From Lonicera japonica (taxonomy: Eukaryota > Streptophyta > Magnoliopsida > Dipsacales > Caprifoliaceae), in NCBI GenBank assembly GCA_021464415.1, contig CM038464.1, forward strand, positions 51,752,783-51,816,782: a DNA stretch of 64,000 nt, written 5' to 3'. Position 1 is the stretch's first letter, and each line of letters starts with the position of its first letter. This document shows, one piece after another, positions 63,066-64,000 of this stretch. Under the pieces are notes generated by a model, which was not told the DNA's origin, did no database searches, and worked only from the letters and a program-made list of their open reading frames with translations. Made by a program: the position numbers and the translations under genes.

Positions 63066-64000
63066 TTTTGGGGAGACTATCAAAAACCTTCCACTAGCAT
63101 CTGAAGTAGATCACACCCCTGAAATTCAACCCATTTTTGCATGACGAACAAATCTGTTTGGTTGCTGAGAAACCAGAGACAAATTAAAAAACAGAAATAC
63201 AATAGCCATGAGAAATAACCTAAAACGTTTTAAAGATTGAAAATTGTGTCCTCTCAAGCAGAGAGATGATTGAAGCTAAATTAAACACCGTGGAATAAAT
63301 GGAATACCCTTAATTCGAATTACAGACGGAATAGTGGGTTTTTGGGGGAGATAGATTGGAAACCCTAATTCTAGTCCTTGAAAGCAACCGCAGGCAACGA
63401 ACGAATTACACTGCAAAAATATGAATGTAGGATACCCGATTAAATTCAATCTGTTTGTTCGGAAACGAAGGTTCAAAACTGCAAAAATAATCGACAAAAT
63501 AATATAATTTAGAAGGAAGGTAGAGTGATTTGCATTTGTTTTTCATGGAATTTGTCTAATAGAATCTATCATAAATTTCAATTATAATTCAATTGTGTTT
63601 TAGACGACTTCTTTTTTTTCTTTTACTTTTTCTTTCTTTTTAATAAAAGTAAATAAATAAGACGGCACTCAACAAATCTGTCCAAGACGCTCTAATTCAA
63701 TACAGTAAGTTACAATTAAATTCATTAATAGAATAAATTCTATAGTTTTCAAATAAGAATAATCTCTTATAATTGTAAAAGTTGTACCTAAATTTAGTAC
63801 TACCAAACACTTTGTAAAAGCTTGAACTTAAGTGTTAAGAGTGGAGAACGAGTTCACTTGACACTAAATCACAACACTAGATGGTATTATGTTGTATTTT
63901 TGACTTACCAATTTACTCATATAATTTTCTTTTCTTTTCTTTTTCCTTTTTTATGTTTTAGGACATTTTTTTACAAAATGTCCAGCATACATTTCATATA
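63066..64000 (-). other. COX11 upstream region
   Basis: 5' flank of COX11 on the minus strand. Sequence up to about 63500 is less AT-rich and may include 5' UTR and promoter; beyond that it is AT-rich with T runs. No other gene was recognised. Confidence 0.45.

Overview
The window is nuclear DNA of a flowering plant, most likely a eudicot. It is AT-rich, its protein-coding genes are split by many GT-AG introns, and the intergenic DNA and introns are full of plant-type DNA transposons, LTR and LINE retroelements, SINEs and microsatellites. No bacterial, organellar or viral segment was seen.

Six cellular genes are supported by exon-by-exon reading with matching splice phases. In order: a universal stress protein (minus, 237-2667), an XRI1-like meiosis/DNA-repair protein (plus, 12787-14772), the Golgi/endosomal nonaspanin TMN1 (plus, 25152-32636), the splicing factor PRP38B/SRL1 with an RS-rich tail (minus, 34737-41195), a small TPX2-domain microtubule protein (minus, 47861-51027) and the mitochondrial copper chaperone COX11 (minus, 56646-63065). 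They belong to unrelated pathways and form no cluster. TMN1 and SRL1 are convergent; SRL1, the TPX2 gene and COX11 follow each other on the minus strand.

Region by region: 2.7-12.8 kb is repeat-rich. It holds a TIR element, a complete non-autonomous LTR element with a 5-bp target duplication, an RNase H relic cut by a Tourist-like MITE, an element carrying an array of palindromes, and a non-autonomous hAT element with an 8-bp target duplication. At 14.9-18.1 kb a 5'-truncated LINE with a 15-bp target duplication lies inside a probable small Helitron. At 20-22.3 kb there is a second, oppositely oriented palindrome-array element, then two Tourist-like MITEs sharing one TAA. The 33-37 kb stretch has two Mutator-like elements with 9-bp target duplications, one between TMN1 and SRL1 and one inside an SRL1 intron. 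At 42-47 kb and 51-56 kb there are tandem repeats, hAT-type elements (one keeping the C-terminal part of its transposase) and further MITEs. The COX11 introns hold at least five small TIR elements.

I found no clear undescribed gene system. The most unusual structures are the pair of elements with internal palindrome arrays, the LTR element whose interior is built of tRNA-like tandem units, and the nested LINE-in-Helitron. All calls were made by eye: exon boundaries are those giving correct phase and family-consistent protein; terminal repeat lengths and similarities are estimates.
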